DNA of 64,000 nucleotides from Alphaproteobacteria bacterium (GTDB lineage Bacteria; Pseudomonadota; Alphaproteobacteria; CACIAM-22H2). The notes under the pieces were generated by a model. The model made no database searches. It was not told the DNA's origin and worked only from the letters and a program-made list of their open reading frames with translations. The stretch covers positions 124,001-188,000 of the forward strand of contig JAFKFM010000008.1 in the NCBI GenBank assembly GCA_017308135.1, read 5' to 3'. Below are positions 63,152 through 64,000 of this stretch, piece by piece. How positions within the stretch are numbered: position 1 is the first letter of the stretch; each line of letters begins with the position of its first letter. The position numbers and the translations under genes were made by a program.

Positions 63152-63862
63152 TCAGCTCGTCAGCGAAATCGTCTCGCCGTGCCGCGTGCAGCCGGGCAGT
63201 GCGAGATCGACGAACGCGCCGGCGATGTCCTCCGGTTTGCGCAGCGTCGCGGGATCTTCGCCGGGAAAGGCGGAAGCGCGCATGCGCGTGGCGATGGGGC
63301 CGGGCGACAGAAGATTGACGCGCACCTTGGTGTTGGCGAGTTCGTCTGCCCAGGTCAGCGCCATCGCTTCCAGCGCCGCCTTCGACGCGGCATAGGCGCC
63401 CCAATAGGCGGTGTTGCTGCGCGCCGCACCGGAGGTGACGATGATCGCGCGGCCCGCATCGGACAAACGCAATGCCGGTTCCAGACTGCGGATCAGCCGG
63501 AAATTGGCGTGGACGTTGATGCGGAACGTCTCTTCCCACAATTTCGGCTCGTGGTGGGAAATGGGGCCGACCGTGCCGAGCCCGCCCGCATTGGCGACGA
63601 AGATGTCGACCTTGCCGAAGCGCTGATAGAGCGACGGCCCGAGCGCTTCGAGCTTATCGAGATCGTTGAGATCGACGGGGACGAGTGTCGCCGAGCCGCC
63701 TCGCTTGCCGATTTCGTCGTCGAGTTCCTCGAGCGCGCCGACGGTGCGAGCCAGCGCGATCACATGCGCCCCTTCGGCCGCGTAACGCAACGCGACCGCC
63801 CGGCCGATGCCGCGCGAAGCGCCCGTCACGACCGCGATACGACCATCCAAAACGCCGCTCAT
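63152..63862 (-). CDS. SDR-family NAD(P)-dependent oxidoreductase
   Basis: 236 residues of the classical short-chain type: VVTGASRGIGRAVALRYA (TGxxxGxG), VANAGG (NAG), active-site Ser in IIVTSGAARSN and Tyr-x3-Lys in YWGAYAASKAALEAM. Length and the conserved KVRVNLLSPGPI support an oxidoreductase of the FabG-like group; substrate unknown. ATG at 63862 overlaps the stop of a small upstream frame by four bases. Confidence 0.9.
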   Translation of the reverse strand: MSGVLDGRIAVVTGASRGIGRAVALRYAAEGAHVIALARTVGALEELDDEIGKRGGSATLVPVDLNDLDKLEALGPSLYQRFGKVDIFVANAGGLGTVGPISHHEPKLWEETFRINVHANFRLIRSLEPALRLSDAGRAIIVTSGAARSNTAYWGAYAASKAALEAMALTWADELANTKVRVNLLSPGPIATRMRASAFPGEDPATLRKPEDIAGAFVDLALPGCTRHGETISLTS

Positions 63863-63999
63863 CGCGCATACCCCGCGTGTTGGCGCGGCAGGAAAAGCCG
63901 CGCGATTGCCGCGAGGATCGCGGAGGACATCAAACCGAGCAGCAAGCCGATCGCGCCGAAGCCGAGGGAATCGAGATCGAAGCGGAGGCCGGGCTGCAT
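63859..63999 (-). CDS. Small single-span membrane protein or C-terminal end of a larger one
   Basis: 46 codons from the ATG at 63999: MQPGLRFDLDSLGFGAIGLL followed by LGLMSSAILAAIARLFLPR. One membrane helix with a basic C-terminus. It runs into the SDR start with an ATGA overlap, a sign of a coupled gene. As the frame may continue beyond the window it could be the C-terminal end of a longer protein. No family recognised. Confidence 0.45.
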   Translation of the reverse strand: MQPGLRFDLDSLGFGAIGLLLGLMSSAILAAIARLFLPRQHAGYAR

Positions 64000-64000
64000 C

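Overview
The window is high-GC DNA with densely packed genes that often overlap by 1-4 bases (ATGA or GTGA junctions). Many starts are GTG or TTG, and the codon bias favours cgc, gcg and gcc. Together with a PraR-type XRE regulator, CtrA-like TTAACCAT and TTAA-N7-TTAC sites, an RSP_7527-like micro-protein, and the ppx-rlmE-guaB-guaA, psd-pssA and bamB-der neighbourhoods, this points to an alphaproteobacterium, most likely Rhodospirillales-like. There is no rRNA, CRISPR array, transposase or integrase. The only RNA gene seen is tRNA-Gln(CTG). No gap between genes exceeds 300 bases.

Layout. 0-2.7 kb: an NMT1-type substrate-binding protein followed by the start of a Rieske oxygenase, divergent from an FAD-linked oxidoreductase. 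2.7-7 kb: SelO, then a minus-strand pair made of a pseudokinase with a C-terminal membrane anchor and a small membrane protein. 7-14.7 kb: pentapeptide-repeat protein, a hybrid histidine kinase (PAS-HisKA-HATPase-REC-REC-HPt) coupled to a lone receiver, an SH3-domain envelope protein, an MFS carrier, and PraR-like plus ribbon-helix-helix regulators. 14.7-24.5 kb: transporters, including tandem MFS and tandem EamA pairs, MetY with an overlapping methyltransferase, LysR, and a lipoprotein hydrolase. 24.5-27 kb: a second, diverged copy of the pseudokinase/membrane-protein pair. 27-38 kb: isocitrate dehydrogenase, TauE/SafE, LOG protein, two cytochromes c, a LysM protein, psd-pssA, and motA coupled to a SPINDLY-type glycosyltransferase. 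38-45 kb: tRNA-Gln, ppx, rlmE, then the overlapping guaB / RsmB-like / GNAT genes and guaA.

Directly after the 3' end of guaA the base composition changes. Positions about 44,954-48,245 are clearly AT-richer (24/60 GC counted at 45721-45780, against 44/60 at 44521-44580) and hold three genes joined by 4-base overlaps: a HEPN-like small protein, a ParA/MinD-like ATPase whose P-loop reads KGGVGRST, and a P-loop ATPase with GNRGAGKS. This cassette looks horizontally acquired and is my best candidate for an undescribed, possibly anti-phage, system. No function is demonstrated by the sequence.

48.4-57 kb returns to host composition and is an accessory regulator region: TetR with a divergent DHFR-like reductase around a 26-bp dyad, a YciI/DGPF protein, two ArsR-SRPBCC modules, two AraC regulators, GST, a nitrobindin-like barrel, a cupin, an NmrA-like reductase and a DUF1428 protein. 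57-64 kb: a double cold-shock-domain protein, a TPR membrane protein, BamB, Der, a MarR-GNAT fusion with a palindrome covering its own start codon, an EamA carrier and an SDR enzyme.
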